Source: Lojkania enalia (Eukaryota; Ascomycota; Dothideomycetes; Pleosporales). From it: a stretch of DNA of 64,000 nt. This document shows positions 12,600 through 26,330 of this stretch, piece after piece. The stretch spans positions 28,886 to 92,885 of the forward strand of contig ML986580.1 of the NCBI GenBank assembly GCA_010094045.1, read 5' to 3'. Made by a program: the position numbers and the translations under genes. Numbering within the stretch: position 1 is the first letter of the stretch; every line of letters begins with the position of its first letter. The notes under the pieces were generated by a model. The model did not search any database, was not told where the DNA came from, and saw only the letters and a program-made list of their open reading frames with translations.

Positions 12600-14966
12600 T
12601 TTATCATAGCAGCTAAACTTTTTCTCCCTTTTTAAAGTAAGGTAATTATTTATATTTCTTATTATAGTATTTCTTTATAGTATATTATAAGAACTAGAGG
12701 TCTTTCTTTAGTAATTCTTACGTTTATTAAATAATTTCGACTTGTTCTTATACTTAAGATACCTATAATACTACTTTAATTAGAGTATTATAGGTTTTTA
12801 GTTCGTACCCGTAGTTTACTATAAATAGTAATACTCTAGTTATACTATATATAGTACTATTATACGCGAGTTACACTATTAGTAGTAGTATTACTCAATT
12901 GTTTTATCTATAGTTAAGGTAGTACTATAAGTATTACTCTACTATTTAGTTTATTTATTCTATCTACCTATCTATCTATAGGTAAAATGCTGTAGATATC
13001 TTATATTTAATTTCTAATAAGTTTATAATTGTTTGCTAAAATTTTAAAATAAACTTAATATTTTAATCTATAATTATCTTCTATAGTACTCTATATTATA
13101 CGATAATCTATTTTAGAAAGATATTCGCAACCTGTTCTACTAGTAATACTTTATTATAAGGGATAAAGTAGGTGTGTTTTATAAGTCTATCTATAATTAT
13201 TATAATAGAGTTATATACTTCTTCTTTAAGGTAGTTTTTTAACTTTAGTAGTTTAATAATAAAGTCTATAGTAACTTCTATCTATAGCTCGGTTAGCGTT
13301 TCTAGGTTTTATAATAGTCTATAGAGTATATATCTATTAGATTTATTCTATTAGTAATCTACGTATTCTCGTAACGTATTTTTTACCTATTCTCTTACTT
13401 TAGGAAAGTAGAATCCTCTAAGGATTCGTTCTAGTATTTTCTCTATTCCTTAGTATCTATAGGTAGGAGCTTTATAGAATTACCTAATAAATTCTTTTCT
13501 AACTTAGGCTAGTATATAGATTTAATTATAGACGTATAGTAGTCTGTCTATTTATTTTAATTCTTATTCTTAAAATTCTTCAGGTATTCTATTTATTACT
13601 AATTTAATTAGTATTATCTAGCTTACTTCTTTAGTAATAGTTATTACTGCAAGTCTTAGGTAATTATATACTATACTTCTATCTTATTATCTTTTTAGTA
13701 GTATAGCTGTAGTTTCTTTCTCTTATTTATATTTTAGTAGTCTACTTAATATATCTACTCTTTAGTTTTATTTTCTACTAATATAGATAATTTTAAAGTC
13801 GAATATAGCTAGTTCTTATAACTATCTAATCTGTTTAGAGGTAAGAGTTTTAGTAGTAAGAAAGGTAGTAAGATTCTTATAATTATAATAGACTTTAGTT
13901 TACTATTTCGCTTCTTACAGGTATATACGCTATTCTTTAAAGTATACTATAATAGCTAGGAGTTCTTAGTTATATATATTATAATTTATTTCCGCTGGTA
14001 TAAGTTTTTATAAATAATATACTACTAGATGCTATTTTCTATTATAGATTTATATAAGGATTCTAGCTATTCTCGTTCCTAATACGTCGGTTTTTATAAA
14101 AGCTTTCTTTTCTAAGTTATAGAGTTTTAGTACTAGTTCTTACTAAAATTATTTTTTAACTTCTTAAAAGGCTTTTTCTTATTCGTTTCCCTATATAAAA
14201 GTAACATCTTTCCTTAATAGTTAGGTTAAGGGTATAGTTATATTACTCTAATTATCTATAAAAGTTCGATAAAAGTTATAAAATTCTATAAAGGATTAGA
14301 TATCTTTAACTAATTTTAGGATTAGCTAGTCTCTAATTACTACTAATTTATTTAGGTCTATTTATAGTTATTCTAGTTTAATAATAAATCTTAAGTAGTT
14401 TATTTATATAGTATAGAATTTATATTTTCTTATTTTTAGGTATAATTTTACTACTTATAATACACATAGTACTTAATATATTCTTTATATTTTTACTTTA
14501 TTTTTAAATATACGAGAATATTATCTAAGTATACTATATAGAATTATCTAAGGTATAGTTTTAGTATCTTATTAATTCGTTTTTAAAAAGTAGCTAGTAT
14601 ATTAGTAAGTTTAAATAGTATAACTAGGTATTTAAAAAATTTCTTTCTTATCTTAAATACTATTTTCTATTCATTTCCTTTTTTAATATAGATCCAGTAG
14701 TATATATTTTAGATGTCTAGTTTTATAAAGATAGTAGCTTCTCTTAACTAATCTCTTAAGTCGCGGATAAGTAGTAAAAGGTATCGGTCCTTAATAGTAA
14801 TATTGTTAAGAGTATAATAGTCGATATATACTTATAGGTCTATTATTCCTTTCTTATCTATAAAAAGTATAGAATATACTACTAGTAAGCTTAATTTTTA
14901 GATTATTTCTTTCTTTAGATACTTATCTATATATTATTTTAGGGCCTCTACTTCCCTTAGTATTAG
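12600..14966 (-). pseudogene. pol: A2 pol, 3' part (RT, RNase H, integrase)
   Basis: This is the downstream part of the A2 pol frame: RT about 14330-14966, RNase H about 13790-14130, integrase about 12830-13560. The RT box at 14511-14530 reads YLDN, with one catalytic Asp lost. A3 inserted just N-terminal to the RT core, and the pre-RT segment continues at 21836. Stops are TAA/TAG. Confidence 0.85.
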
Positions 14967-15332
14967 TATAATAGCCTCTAACTAGCTAGTTATAGGATAG
15001 AGTAATAACTAAGAGTAATTATATACTACGGGGGATTATTCTTATAGGCTTATAATAAAAGTACGTAAGTAGAGTATATAAGGGATATTTAAATTAACTA
15101 TAAAGAACTATAAAGGTTAGAATTATAAAGTTATTAAATATAATTTAGTTCTCTTATTATTCTTCTTACTTAGTTACTTAGTCGACTAAGCGAATAAGTA
15201 TATTTAGTTATTTAGTTAACTAAACTATTAAACATATTATATATTTTATATTAGTTTTATTCTTCTAGTTATATAGAGTCCTAGATTTTAATTAAGTCTA
15301 GTATAGGGATTCCTGCAAGGGTATCTATAATA
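14967..15332 (-). repeat. A3 3' LTR
   Basis: A 366-bp LTR with two palindromic modules (15176-15235), the first containing TTAGTCGACTAAGC. The polypurine tract (plus-strand complement at 15333-15347) abuts it. Confidence 0.93.
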
Positions 15333-15711
15333 CTATCTTCTCTTTTTAAGCTTTTAACCTAAGAGTTTTCCCGTCCTAATCTAGTATATAGTAGAGTTAG
15401 TACGCTGTTTCTACTAAGACTATATATATTCCTAATATCTTCTCTCTATTATTTAACTTTAGATAGATACTACTATACTAACCATATAAACTATTTAGGC
15501 GAGGTTATTATACTTTATTTCTAGTATTCTCGTAAGGGGTTAACTTATAAGATAGATAAGAAGAAAACACCTAAAAAGTTATATTATTCGGAGTACCTTT
15601 ATACTAGTATACGCTTATTATATAATACGGATTGCGATACTTAGATTACTCGTATATTATAGTCCCGTAATACTAGTTTATTCCTAATTCTTCCTAGTAG
15701 TAAAGTAGGAT

Positions 15712-15995
15712 GCTAAGGTTATAAAACTAGAAGAGAAGATTTATTTAACCTAAGAAGAGTTAGAACAACTTCTTAATAAGGTAGTAGTAGCTTATATAAA
15801 GATTTAGCGTCTTTAGAAGGTTTGTAAATAAGTAAAATATAGGTAGATAGAGGGTTATAAACGTGCATAGGAGTAACTTAAAAAAGAGAAAGAAGCGGAT
15901 TATAAGGTAGGTCTTCTTCTTAAAGCGGAGTCGCCTCCCGCAATATAGCTAATATTATTCGATCCTACTACTCTATCTCTAGATTTTCTTCGCGA
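15712..15995 (+). pseudogene. A3 antisense frame
   Basis: Same antisense frame as in A1, A2 and A5. Readable parts include KVIKLEEKIYLT, EELEQLLNKVVVAYIKI and EADYKVGLLLKAESPPAI. The conservation of frame and residues between A copies, despite independent RIP mutations, suggests that it was a real reading frame when the copies spread. It lies opposite to and downstream of integrase. No function recognised. Confidence 0.65.
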
Positions 15996-16379
15996 GTTTA
16001 GGTTTTATAATATACCTATAACGCTATAGAGCTAAGATTTTCTTCTAGTTCTTAAATATTATTCTATAGATTTTTATATTTATCTATTCCTAACTATTTA
16101 ATTAGATAGTACTATTTACTATTCTATATCTTATACTTTATTATTTTCTCGACTTCCTATTCCTAGTCTTTTCTATACGCGTCTATATTATATACTACTA
16201 GTTTAGCGCTCTAGGGTGCCTTTTCTATAAATATAATATAGAAGGTTAGGTAGATTTTTATAGTTGTAGGTAATTTAAGTTAATAGTTTATAGGTAATAT
16301 TTATTCCTCAATTTTATATAGTCTAATTTTAATATAATCTAGTTTACTACTTAGTTGTTTACTTTAAATATTTTGTTAT

Positions 16380-19300
16380 AGTAGCTAAACTTTTTCTCTC
16401 TTCTTAAAGTAAGGTAGTTATTTATATTTCTTATTATAGTATTTCTTTATAGTATATTATAAGAACTAGAGGTCTTTCTTTAGTAACTCTTAAGTTTATT
16501 AAATAGTCTCAACTTATTCTTATACTTAAGGTATTTATAATACTATTTTAATTAGAGTATTATAGGTTTTTAGTTTATACCTATAGTTTACTATAAATAG
16601 TAATACTCCGGTTATACTATATATAGTACTATTATACGTAAGTTATACTATTAGTAGTAGTATTACCTAATTATTTTATCTGTAGTTAAGGTAGTACTAT
16701 AGATATTACTCTACTATTTAGTTTATTTATTCTATCTATCTATTTATTTATAGGTAGAATACTATAAATATCTTATATTTTATTCCTAGTAAGTTTATAA
16801 TTATTTACTAAAACTTTAAAGTAAACTTAGTATTTTAGTTTATAATTATCTTCTATAGTACCTTATATTATATAATAATCCATTTTAGAAAGACGTTTAC
16901 AATCTATTCTACTAATAAAATATTATTATAGGGGATAAAGTAGGTATATTTTATAAGTCTATCTACAATTATTATAATAGAGTTATATACTTCTCTCTTA
17001 GGGTGGTCTTTTAACTTTAGTAGCTTAACGATAAAGTTTATAGTAACTTCTATCTATAGTCTAGTTAGCGTTTTTAGGTTTTATAATAGTCTATAGGGTA
17101 TATATCTATTAGATTTATTTTATTAGTAATCTATATATTTTCGTAATATATTCTTTACTTATTCTCTTACCTTAGGAAAGTAGAATCTTCTAAGGATTCG
17201 TTCTAGTATTTTCTCTATACCTTAGTATCCGTAGGTAGAGGCTTTATAGAATTGTCTAATAAATTCTTTTCTAACTTTAACTAGTATATAGATTCGATTG
17301 TAGATATATAGTAGTCTATCTACCTATTCTAGTTCTTATTCTTAAAGTTCTTTGGGTATTCTATCTATTACTAACCTAATTAGAATTATCTAGTTTACTT
17401 CTTTAGTAATAGTTATTACTGTAAGCTGTAGGTAATTGTATACTATACTTCTATCTTATTATCTTCTTAGTAGCGTAGCTGCAGTTCCTTTCTCTTATTC
17501 GTATTCTAGTAGTCTACTTAGTACGTCTACTCTTCGGTTTTATTTTCTACTAATATAGATAATCTTAAAGTCGAATATAGCTAATTCTTATAACTATCTA
17601 ACCTATCTAAAAGTAAGAGTTTTAGTAGTAAGAAAGGTAGTAAGGTTCTTATAGTCGTAATAGACTTTAGTTTACTATTTTACTTCTTATAGGTATACAC
17701 GCTATTCTTTAAAATATACTATAATAGCTAGAAGTTCTTAGTTATTTATATTATAATTTATTTCTACTAGTATAAGTTTCTATAAATAGTATACTACTAG
17801 ATATCGTTTTCTAGCGTAGATTTATATAAGGATTCCGGCTATTTTTATTCCTAATACATCGGTTTCTATAAAGGCTTTCTTCTCTAGGTTGTAGAGTTTT
17901 AGTACTAGTTCTTATTAAAATTGTTCTTTAACTTCTTAGAAGGCTTTTTCTTATTCGTTTCCCTATATAAAAGTAATATCTTTCTTTAATAGTTAAGTTA
18001 AGGATATAGTTATATTACTCTAATTATCTATAAAGGTTTAATAGAAGTTATAGAATCCTATAAAAGATTAGATATCCTTAACTAACTTTAGAATTAGCTA
18101 GTTTCTAATAGCTGCTAATTTATTTAGGTTTATTTATAGTTATTCTAGTTTAATAATAAATTCTTAGTAGTCTATTTATATAGTATAAAATTCGTATTTC
18201 CTTACTTTAAGGTATAATTTTGCTACTTATAATACGCGTAGTACTCGTTTAATATATTTCTTATATTCTTACTTTATTTTTAAGTATATAAGAACGTCGT
18301 CTAAATAGGCTATATAGAATTATCTAAGGTATAGTCTTAGTACCTTATTAATTCGTTTTTAAAAGGTAGCTAGTGTATTAGTAAGTTTAAATAGTATAAC
18401 TAGATATTTAAAAAGTTCCTTTTTTATTCTAAATACTATTTTCTACTTATCTTCTTCTTTAATATAGATCTAGTAGTACGTATTCTAGATGTCTAATTTT
18501 ATAAAGATAGTAGCTTCTCTTAATTAGTCTTTTAAATTACGGATAAGTAGTAAAGGGTATTAGTCTTTAATTATAATATTATTAAGAATGCGATAATTAA
18601 TATATATTTATAAATCTATTATTTCTTTCTTATCTATAATAAGTATAGGGTATACTACTAGTAAGTTTAATTCTTAGATCATCTCTTTCTTTAGGTACTT
18701 ATCTATATATTATTCTAAAGCTTCTACTTCCCTTAATATTAGGCTGTATATTAGTCTATATCTAGGTTCTTTTTCTAGTTATAGTTTAATTTTATAATTA
18801 TATTCTCTATATTTAGGTAGATATTATAGTAGTTTTTAGAGTTGTTCTATTAAGTATTAGTATTCTTTAGATACACTATATAATACATTTCCTATTAGAA
18901 ATAATTCTTTTACTACTTCTTTTACTATTATAGCGAGTTATTCTTTAACTAGCTGGCTAGAGTTTTTAAGAATAATCTATCCGGTTTACTAGTTTATTTA
19001 GGGGTTTTCCTTAGCTATAAAATCCCTAGGATAATATTATAGTTGGTAATTTCTACAATTTAGAAGGTTTATCCTTACTAGGTTATTCCTGGAATTTTAA
19101 ACTCTTCTAGTTCTATAATATATATAACTTTCTTCTAAAAGTCTTTTCCCTCTATAGTTTAAATTATATAGGGTCGTTCTAGTTATACTATAAGAATCCC
19201 TTTTCTAGTAATATAGTTGCTAGCTATAAAGTTCTTTATTACTATACTATTAATAAGTATATATACTTTATAGCTATAATATCGTCCTAGTATCGTAAGA
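16380..19300 (-). pseudogene. pol: A3 pol: protease, RT, RNase H, integrase
   Basis: This is the best preserved family A pol. Protease lies near 19210-19290 (INSIVIKNFIASNY, catalytic Asp changed to Asn). RT is about 18100-18770, with the box at 18287-18307 reading AYLDDVLIY, both Asp intact. RNase H is about 17560-17900 with FIETDVLGIKIAGI, keeping its Asp. Integrase is about 16600-17330, reading VTINFI at the first catalytic position (Asp to Asn). Multiple TAA/TAG make it non-functional. The reading order PR-RT-RH-IN is that of Ty3/Gypsy. Confidence 0.9.
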
Positions 19301-20339
19301 TAGTATTCTCTTACATTCCTATATAGTTAAGTTATTTCCGGCTAGTAGGTTATTACTTCCTTTATAAATATATATTTTAGGCATTTCCGTTCTAGACATT
19401 TATATTATAGTCTTCTTCTAATATATACTTTAGGTAGTAGAGGTCTAGGTTCAAATATTATATAGTTTTAGGTTTATTTATTAACTTTATATTCTACTAT
19501 AGCTTCTTATTTTACAGAATTTTCTAGTACCTTATCTTTATTTAATCGTCTTAGCTATATACCTATATTTTCTTTCCTTCTTTAGTAGGTCTTACATTAT
19601 TATTTAATATACGATATCTATACTATCTTAAAATATACTAGATAGTATTAGTTTATATAAGGGTTATTATCTTCCCTAACCTAGTAGTCTTATTCTTATT
19701 TATATTATAATGCCTTTAGTATCTAGTATTTTACTAGTACTTCGCTTTATAAAAAGGCTACTACTTTTTATATTATATATACAGCCTTATCCTAGTCTAT
19801 TATATTAAGATATCTTTCTACTACTTTCGTTGTTTCTATCCATTTTTAGAAGTATAAGAAGCGGATCTCTCTAGGGTAGGTATTTTACCATTCTTTATAA
19901 ACATCGACAATATTTTATTCTAGTCTATTTTTATCGTAGAATCTTATAGGTAGTTCTTCTTATAGGGTAGCTATAAGAGCCGGTATTCTCTATTTATACT
20001 CGATTATTCCTTATTAGTATATAGAACATATTCTAGGTACTAGTTTAGGTGTTAGTACTCTAGTAGTAGCTTCCTCTATTTATAATAGAGTATTTATCTC
20101 TTTATCCTCGTCCGATTCTTTCTAAACTTCTTCTAGCTATCTTTTTATATATTTCTACGTTACCGTAAGTTGTATTTTTTTTTAAGGCTAATATCCTATA
20201 GCTTCTTTAAGTTGTTAGTATATTTAATACTCGTCCTTATTATAGAAGAACTAATATAGGGTTCCGTATTCTATAGTTGCGGCTAGTTTTTCTTTACCTA
20301 CTTCCTGCGGTTTCTCTTCTATAGACTAGTTTTTCTTTT

Positions 20340-21440
20340 CTTTCTTTTTACTTCGATATTCTTTTACTATATACCCTAGTTTTTAACAATTATAGTACTT
20401 AATATCTTTCTTCTAAATCTTTCTTTCTTAAGTCGCCTATAGTTTAGGATTCTTTTCCCTAGTAGCGCTTAGATCTATAGGTCCGCCCGCGTTAGCAGCT
20501 CTTACTAAAAAGTATACTCTTTAGTAGTATACTTACTTTTCCTTATTTTTAAACTAGTATAGTTTATTATTAATTCTCTTTACTAGTTAGAAGTATAATA
20601 CTAGGTCCTAAGGTTATTCTATATATATTATTACCCTTCTTATTTTTATTTTTAGTCCCCTGCGGAATTTTACTATTATACTATAGTCGTCCTATACAAC
20701 TTTATTTAAGAGCTGTTAAAAACTTAATATATATAAGGTAATAGATTCTAGTTAAACTAGATTATAGAATCTATTTTCTACTACTTATACTTTATTAATA
20801 TCTCTAAACGCTAGTTTAAGTCTCTATTAGAAGTATATTAGACTCGTAAATATTACCTTAGTTTTACTTTTCTAGTACTTTTCTACGTGGTTCTTAAAAT
20901 CTATTAGGAAGGACTAGAACTAGTCGAGTAGTTTATCTGTTAGGTAAGCTCTTATAAATAGTACTTTCTTATTCTTATATTAGATAATATCTAGGTTAGC
21001 ATTAATATAAATTCTTACTACTACTAGGAATCCTTTAAGTTTAAATCTAGTTCTATTAAACTTATTAAGTAGTATTAGCTTAATTTATTGCTAATAATAT
21101 ATTGTTAATAGCGCTCTTTCGACTTATTCAAGTTTCTAGATAATTCTTGTAAGTCCTATTCCTTACTTACTATTAACTATTTCTTATATTCTTTTAAGAC
21201 TTTTAAGAAAGCTATTCTAAGTCTTCTTTAGGCTTCTTATCTATTTATCTACTAGAACTAGCTATTCCTATTATTATATTAATTCGTTCTACATTCTTAT
21301 AAATATAGTTATTATACCTGCCTCTAAAGAGGTAGCCTTACTAGCTAATCCCGATATTCTACTTACGTGAGTTTCCTACGTTACTTACTAAAGGTATCTC
21401 TTTCCTTATAACTAGAGTAGTCTAACTAATCTTACTTCTT
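20340..21440 (-). pseudogene. gag: A3 gag with zinc knuckle
   Basis: This is the gag frame on the minus strand. The retrotransposon-gag domain is about 20570-21000, with readable pieces DKLLDWFQSFLIDFKNHVEK and AFRDINKV. A zinc knuckle at about 20355-20398 reads YYNC followed by GYIVKEY, a CCHC motif in which only one Cys survives. Between the knuckle and the protease (19300-20340) lies about 1 kb of coding-like sequence without a recognised domain. Confidence 0.82.
20551..20569. other. Empty target site of P1
   Basis: In A3 the sequence equivalent to the P1 insertion site of A1 is uninterrupted and contains one TA (20558-20559) where A1 has TA-P1-TA. It shows the pre-insertion state and fixes the P1 boundaries. 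Confidence 0.95.
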
Positions 21441-21464
21441 CTATCTTTACGAGAGTAGTTAAAG

Positions 21465-21830
21465 TATAATAGCCTCTAACTAGCTAGTTATAGAATAGAG
21501 TAATAACTAAGAGTAATTATATACTATGGGGGATTATTCTTATAGGCTTATAATAAAAGTACGTAAGTAGAGTATACGAGGGATATTTAAATTAATTATA
21601 AAGAACTATAAAGGTTAGAGTTGTAAAGTTATTAAATATAATTTAGTTCTCTTATTATTCTTCTTATTTAGTTACTTAGTTAACTAAGCAACTAAATATA
21701 CTTAGTTACTTAGTTAATTAAGCTACTAAACGTATTATATATTTTATATTAGTCTTATTCTCCTAGCTATATAAAGTCCTAGATCTTAATTAAGTCTAGT
21801 ATAGGAATTCTTATAGGGGTATCTATAATA
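21465..21830 (-). repeat. A3 5' LTR
   Basis: A 366-bp LTR, the same length as the 3' LTR at 14967. The internal region downstream of it on the minus strand begins CTTTAACTACTC. The equivalent bases in A1 and A2 are CTTTAACTACC, the likely primer-binding position, but I cannot name the primer tRNA. Confidence 0.93.
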
Positions 21831-21835
21831 ATTAG

Positions 21836-22380
21836 ATTATATATTAGTTTATATCTAGGTTCTTTTCCTAGTTATAGTTTAATTTTATAATTATATTCTC
21901 TATATTTAGATAGATATTATAGTAGTTCTTAGAGTTATTTTATTAAGTATTAGTATTCTTTAAGTATACTATATAATATATTTCCTATTAGGAATAATTC
22001 TTTTACTACTTCTTTTACTATTGTAGCGAGTTATTCTTTAACTAGCTAGCTAGAGTTTTTAAGAATAATCCGTCCCGTTTACTAGTTTATTTAAGGGTTT
22101 TCCTTTCTTAGCTATAAAATCTCTAGGATAATATTATAATCGGTAATTTCTACAATTTAGAAGATTTATCTTTATTAGATTGTTCCTAGAATTTTAAACT
22201 CTCCTAGTTCTATAGTATATATAACATCCTTCTAGAAGTCTTTTCCTTCTATAGTTTAAATTATATAAGGTCGTTTTAGTTATACTATAAGTATTTCTTT
22301 TCTAGTAATATAGTTACTAGCTATAAAATTCTTTATTACTCTACTATTAATAAGTATATATACCTTATAGCCGTAATATC
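21836..22380 (-). pseudogene. pol: A2 pol, 5' part (protease to pre-RT)
   Basis: Continuation of A2 pol on the other side of A3. The protease remnant is near 22309-22364, where the DSGA-type active site is lost as in the other A copies. The segment leads directly into the RT core found at 14966 and below. From 22380 to 23440 the linker between protease and zinc knuckle continues, coding-like but unassigned. Confidence 0.8.
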
Positions 22381-23439
22381 GCCCTAGTATTATAAGATAG
22401 TATTCTCCTATATTTCTATATAGTTAAGTTATCTTAGACTAGTAGGCTATTACTTCTTTTATAGAGATATATTTTAGGCACTTCCGTTCTAGATATTTAT
22501 ACTATAGTCTTCCTCTAATATATACTTTAAGTAGTAGGGGTTCTAGTTTAAATATTATATAGTTTTAAGTTTGTTTAATAACTTCCTATTCTATTATAGC
22601 TTCTTATTTTATAGGGTTTTCTAGTACCTCGTCTTTATTTAATTGTCTTAGCTATATACCTGTATTTTCTTTTCTTTTTTAGTAGGTCTTATATTATCGT
22701 TTAATATATAATATTTATACTATCTTAAAATATACTAGATAGTATTAGTTTATATAAGAGTTATTATCTTCTCTAATCTAGTAGTCCCATTCTTATTTAT
22801 ATCATAATACCTTTAGTACCCAGTATTTTACTAGTATTTTACTTTATAAGAAGGCTACTACTTTTTATACTGTATATACAGCTTTATCCTAATCTATTAT
22901 ATTAAGATATCTTTCTACTACTTTCATCGTCTCTATCTATTTTTAGAAGTATAAGAAGTAGATTTTTCTAGGGTAGGTATTTTACTATTCTTTATAAACG
23001 TTAATAATATTTTATTCTAGTCTATTCTTATCGTAGAATCTTATAGGTAGTTCTTCTCATAGGGTAGTTATAGAAGCCGGTATTCTCTATTTATACTCGA
23101 TTATTCTTTATTAGTATATAAAATATACTCTAGGTGCTGGTTTAAGTATTAGTACTCTAGTAGTAGCTTCTTCTATTTATAATAGGGTGTTTATTTCTTT
23201 ATCCTTATCTAATTCTTTCTAAACTTCTTCTAGCTACCTTTTTATATATTCCTGCGTTACTATAAGTTGTATTTTCTTCTAAGGCTAATATTTTATAGCT
23301 TCTTTAAGTTGTTAATATATTTAATACTTGTCTTTATTATAGAAGAACTAGTATAGAGTTCTATATTTTATAGTTGCGGCTAGTTTTTCTTTACCTGCTT
23401 CCTACGGTTTCTCTTCTATAAGTTGGTTTTTCTTTTCTT

Positions 23440-24540
23440 TCTTTTTACTTCAGCATTCTCTTACTATATATCTAAGTTTCTAACAATTATAGTATTTAAT
23501 ATCTTTCTTCTAAGTCTTCTTTTCTTAAGTCGCCTATAGCTTAGGCTTCTTTTCTCTAGTAGTACTTAGATTTATAGGTCCGCCCGTATTAGTAGTTTTT
23601 ACTAAAAAGCGTGCCCTTTAATAGTATACTTACCTTTCTTTATTTTTAAACTAGTATAGTTTGTTATTAATTCTTTTTACTAGTTAGAAGTATAATATTA
23701 GGTCTCGAGGTTGTTTTATATATATTATTACCCTTTTTATATCTATTTTTAGTCCTCTACGGAATTTTGCTATTATACTATAATTATCCTATACAACTTT
23801 ATTTAAGAGCTGTTAGAAACTCGATATATATAAGGTAATAGATTCTAGTTAAACTAGGTTATAGAATCTATCTTCTACTACTCGTATTTTGTTAATATCT
23901 TTAAACGCTAGTTTAAGTTTCTATTAGAAGTATATTAGGCTTGTAAATGTTACCTTAGTTTTACTTTTCTAGTACTTTTCTACGTGGTTCTTAAAATCTA
24001 TTAGGAAGGACTAGAACCAGTCGAGTAGTTTACCTGTTAGGTAGGCTCCTATAAATAGTACTTTCTTATTTTTATACTAGATAATATCTAGGTTAGTATC
24101 GATGTAAATTTTTACTACTACTAGGAATCCTTTAAATTTAGACCTAGTTCTATTAGACTTATTAAGTAGTACTAACTTAATTTATTACTAGTAATATATT
24201 ATTAGTAGTACTTTTTTAACTTACTTAAGTTTCTAGATAATTCCTATAAGTTCTATTCCTTATTTACTATTTACTATTTCTTATATTCCTTTAAGACTTT
24301 TAAGAAGGCTATTCTAAGTCTTTTTTAGACTTCTTATCTATTTGTCTACTAGAACTAGCTATTCCTGTTATTATATTAATTTGTTCTATATTCTTATAAA
24401 TATAGTTATCGTACCTACCTCTAAAGAGGTAGCCTTACTAGCTAATCCTAATATTCTGCTTACGTGAGTTTCCTACGTTACTTACTAAAGGTATCTCTTT
24501 TCTTATAATTAGGGTAGTCTAACTAGTTTTACTTCTTCTA
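23440..24540 (-). pseudogene. gag: A2 gag
   Basis: This gag remnant is collinear with A3 gag (20340-21440). The zinc knuckle lies near 23455-23500 with most ligands changed to Tyr. The uninterrupted P1 target site is also present here (near 23650), a second empty-site control. Confidence 0.78.
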
Positions 24541-24561
24541 GCCTTACAAGGGTAGTTAAAG

Positions 24562-24929
24562 TATAATAGCCTCTAATTTAGCTAGATGTAGGATAGGGTA
24601 ATAATTAAGAGTAATTACGTATAGTAGAGGATTATTCTAGAGGGCTTATAATAGAAGTACGCAAGTAGAGCGTGTAAAGGATATTTAAGTTAACTATAAA
24701 AAGCTATAAAGGTTAGAATTGTAAAATTATTAAATATAATTTAGTTCCCTTACTATTCCTTCCTACTTAGTTACTTAGCTAGCTAAACGACTAAGCATAC
24801 TCAGTTACTTAGTTAACTAAGCTACTAAGTATATTATATATCTTATATTAGCTTTATTCTTCCAGCTATATAGAGTCTTAAGTCTCGATTAGGTCTAGTA
24901 TAGGAACTTCTATAGAGGTATCCGTAATA
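24562..24929 (-). repeat. A2 5' LTR
   Basis: A 368-bp LTR with two palindromic modules (around 24770-24830, including TTAGTTAACTAAGC). The A2 target duplication ATAAG follows at 24930-24934, then the last 11 bp of the C1 LTR. Confidence 0.92.
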
Positions 24930-24999
24930 ATAAGCGTTTATAATATTATATTATATTATCTACTATTATATACTATAGATAAAAACGTATTTATTAGTA

Positions 25000-26330
25000 T
25001 ATTTAAAGAGATTTAGAGTAAACTAGACTCTTTATAGTAGAAGAATAAGATGCTAGTAGAGGTTTTAGTAATCTAGAAGAACTGTTATAAGTTAGACTTT
25101 AAAGCGATATAAAGGGAATTTAGTAGCTACTAAACAGCTACCCTTCTACTAGCTACTAGTATATTAATAGTAATAGAACTATTACCTACTTTTAGTCTAA
25201 TTTAGCCTATAATCCTAGCTTTTAAATAGATACTTATATTAACTTCTAATCCGCCTAAAATTATATATAACCTATATTTCTATTTTAACTATTTACTTAA
25301 CCTTTTAATTTTTTAGTAAATATTTAGAGTTTTTATATTTTATTAGAAAACTTTACTATAAATTAGAAGGAAATACTAACTAATACCTAACTAAATATAC
25401 CCGCCTTCTATATACCTATTTCTATCTAAAATAAAATCTAGTAATATTAGTTAATCTATTAATAGATAAGAATATTAACTTTATAAACAGCTTAGTTATT
25501 TTCTTAAAATCTATCTAGAATAACTAGAATAAGAAGACTATAGTATAGAATAAGCTAAAAATTTTAAAATAAGGCTAAAGTAGATTTCCTACTTATTTTA
25601 CTAAATTCTAATACGTAATTATAGATATTAAACTAAATAAGACCGGATAAATTATATATCTCTAATATTCTCTTTTTAATAAGCTCTACTATACTATAAT
25701 TAGTATTATAATATCTAGTACCCTAAATAACTATACTAACCTAATTTCTCTATATAATACTAACTTATATTATCTATCTAGCAACTATTATAAATAACTA
25801 AAGTATTATACTACTTATTAGAAAAACTTAAATACTATAGAACTTAATACTTCTAGCTATATGCCTATAAGCTTTAATAAATAAGAAAGGTACTATTATA
25901 AAAGATACTATTATAAGTATAGTAGTAAGAGATATATTTTACTAGAATATAGTACTCCTCTACTATTAATCTATTAAGGGTCTTAGAGCTCTACTATACT
26001 TTATAGATTCTACTTTTAATCCTCTAACTAATTCTCTAACTAATCTTTAATATACTTATTATCTTATAAATAAGACTATTATTTTTACTCTTAAATATAA
26101 CTAGTTTTACTAACTAAAATATTACTAAAAGGTTTATTTTAGAAGTAAATTACTTCTTAGAATTATACTTATACTAAATTTCTATATACTTATAAAACTA
26201 GCTTCTATAAAAATAGTTATAGAACTATTAGATTCTAGCTCTTTTTTTAATCTATTAAGACCTAGTCTAATAAGATATTAATATTCTTATTAATATTAGA
26301 GCTACTAGTTATAGCTATATTTATAGAGAC
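25000..26330 (+). pseudogene. gag: C1 gag region
   Basis: This is the region between the C1 5' LTR and the pol core, where gag is expected. A frame starting near 25000 (FRDLE) is readable in pieces and heavily interrupted. A Tyr/Lys-rich cluster near 25885-25930 may be a zinc knuckle whose Cys and His became Tyr, but I cannot align it convincingly. It is collinear with 58200-59480 of C3 on the minus strand. Confidence 0.55.

Larger units (their letters stand above)
14967..21830 (-). mobile_element. Gypsy family A, copy A3 (minus, complete)
   Basis: A3 is an uninterrupted family A element of 6,864 bp with two 366-bp LTRs and a perfect 5-bp target duplication ATTAG (14962-14966 and 21831-21835). 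The target is inside A2 pol, and the uninterrupted sequence is seen in A1 near 3418-3440. It is the reference copy for the family because nothing is inserted in it. It is also the least damaged A copy: the RT catalytic box is intact and the RNase H Asp is kept. Confidence 0.95.
11227..24929 (-). mobile_element. Gypsy family A, copy A2 (minus)
   Basis: A2 is a complete family A element inserted 11 bp from the end of the C1 5' LTR, with a perfect 5-bp target duplication ATAAG. It is itself split by A3 at 14966/21836. Its LTRs are 11227-11560 (334 bp) and 24562-24929 (368 bp); the 34-bp difference is one extra palindromic module in the 5' LTR. RT box reads YLDN, so it is less damaged than A1 and A4 and more damaged than A3, in line with the nesting order. 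Confidence 0.92.
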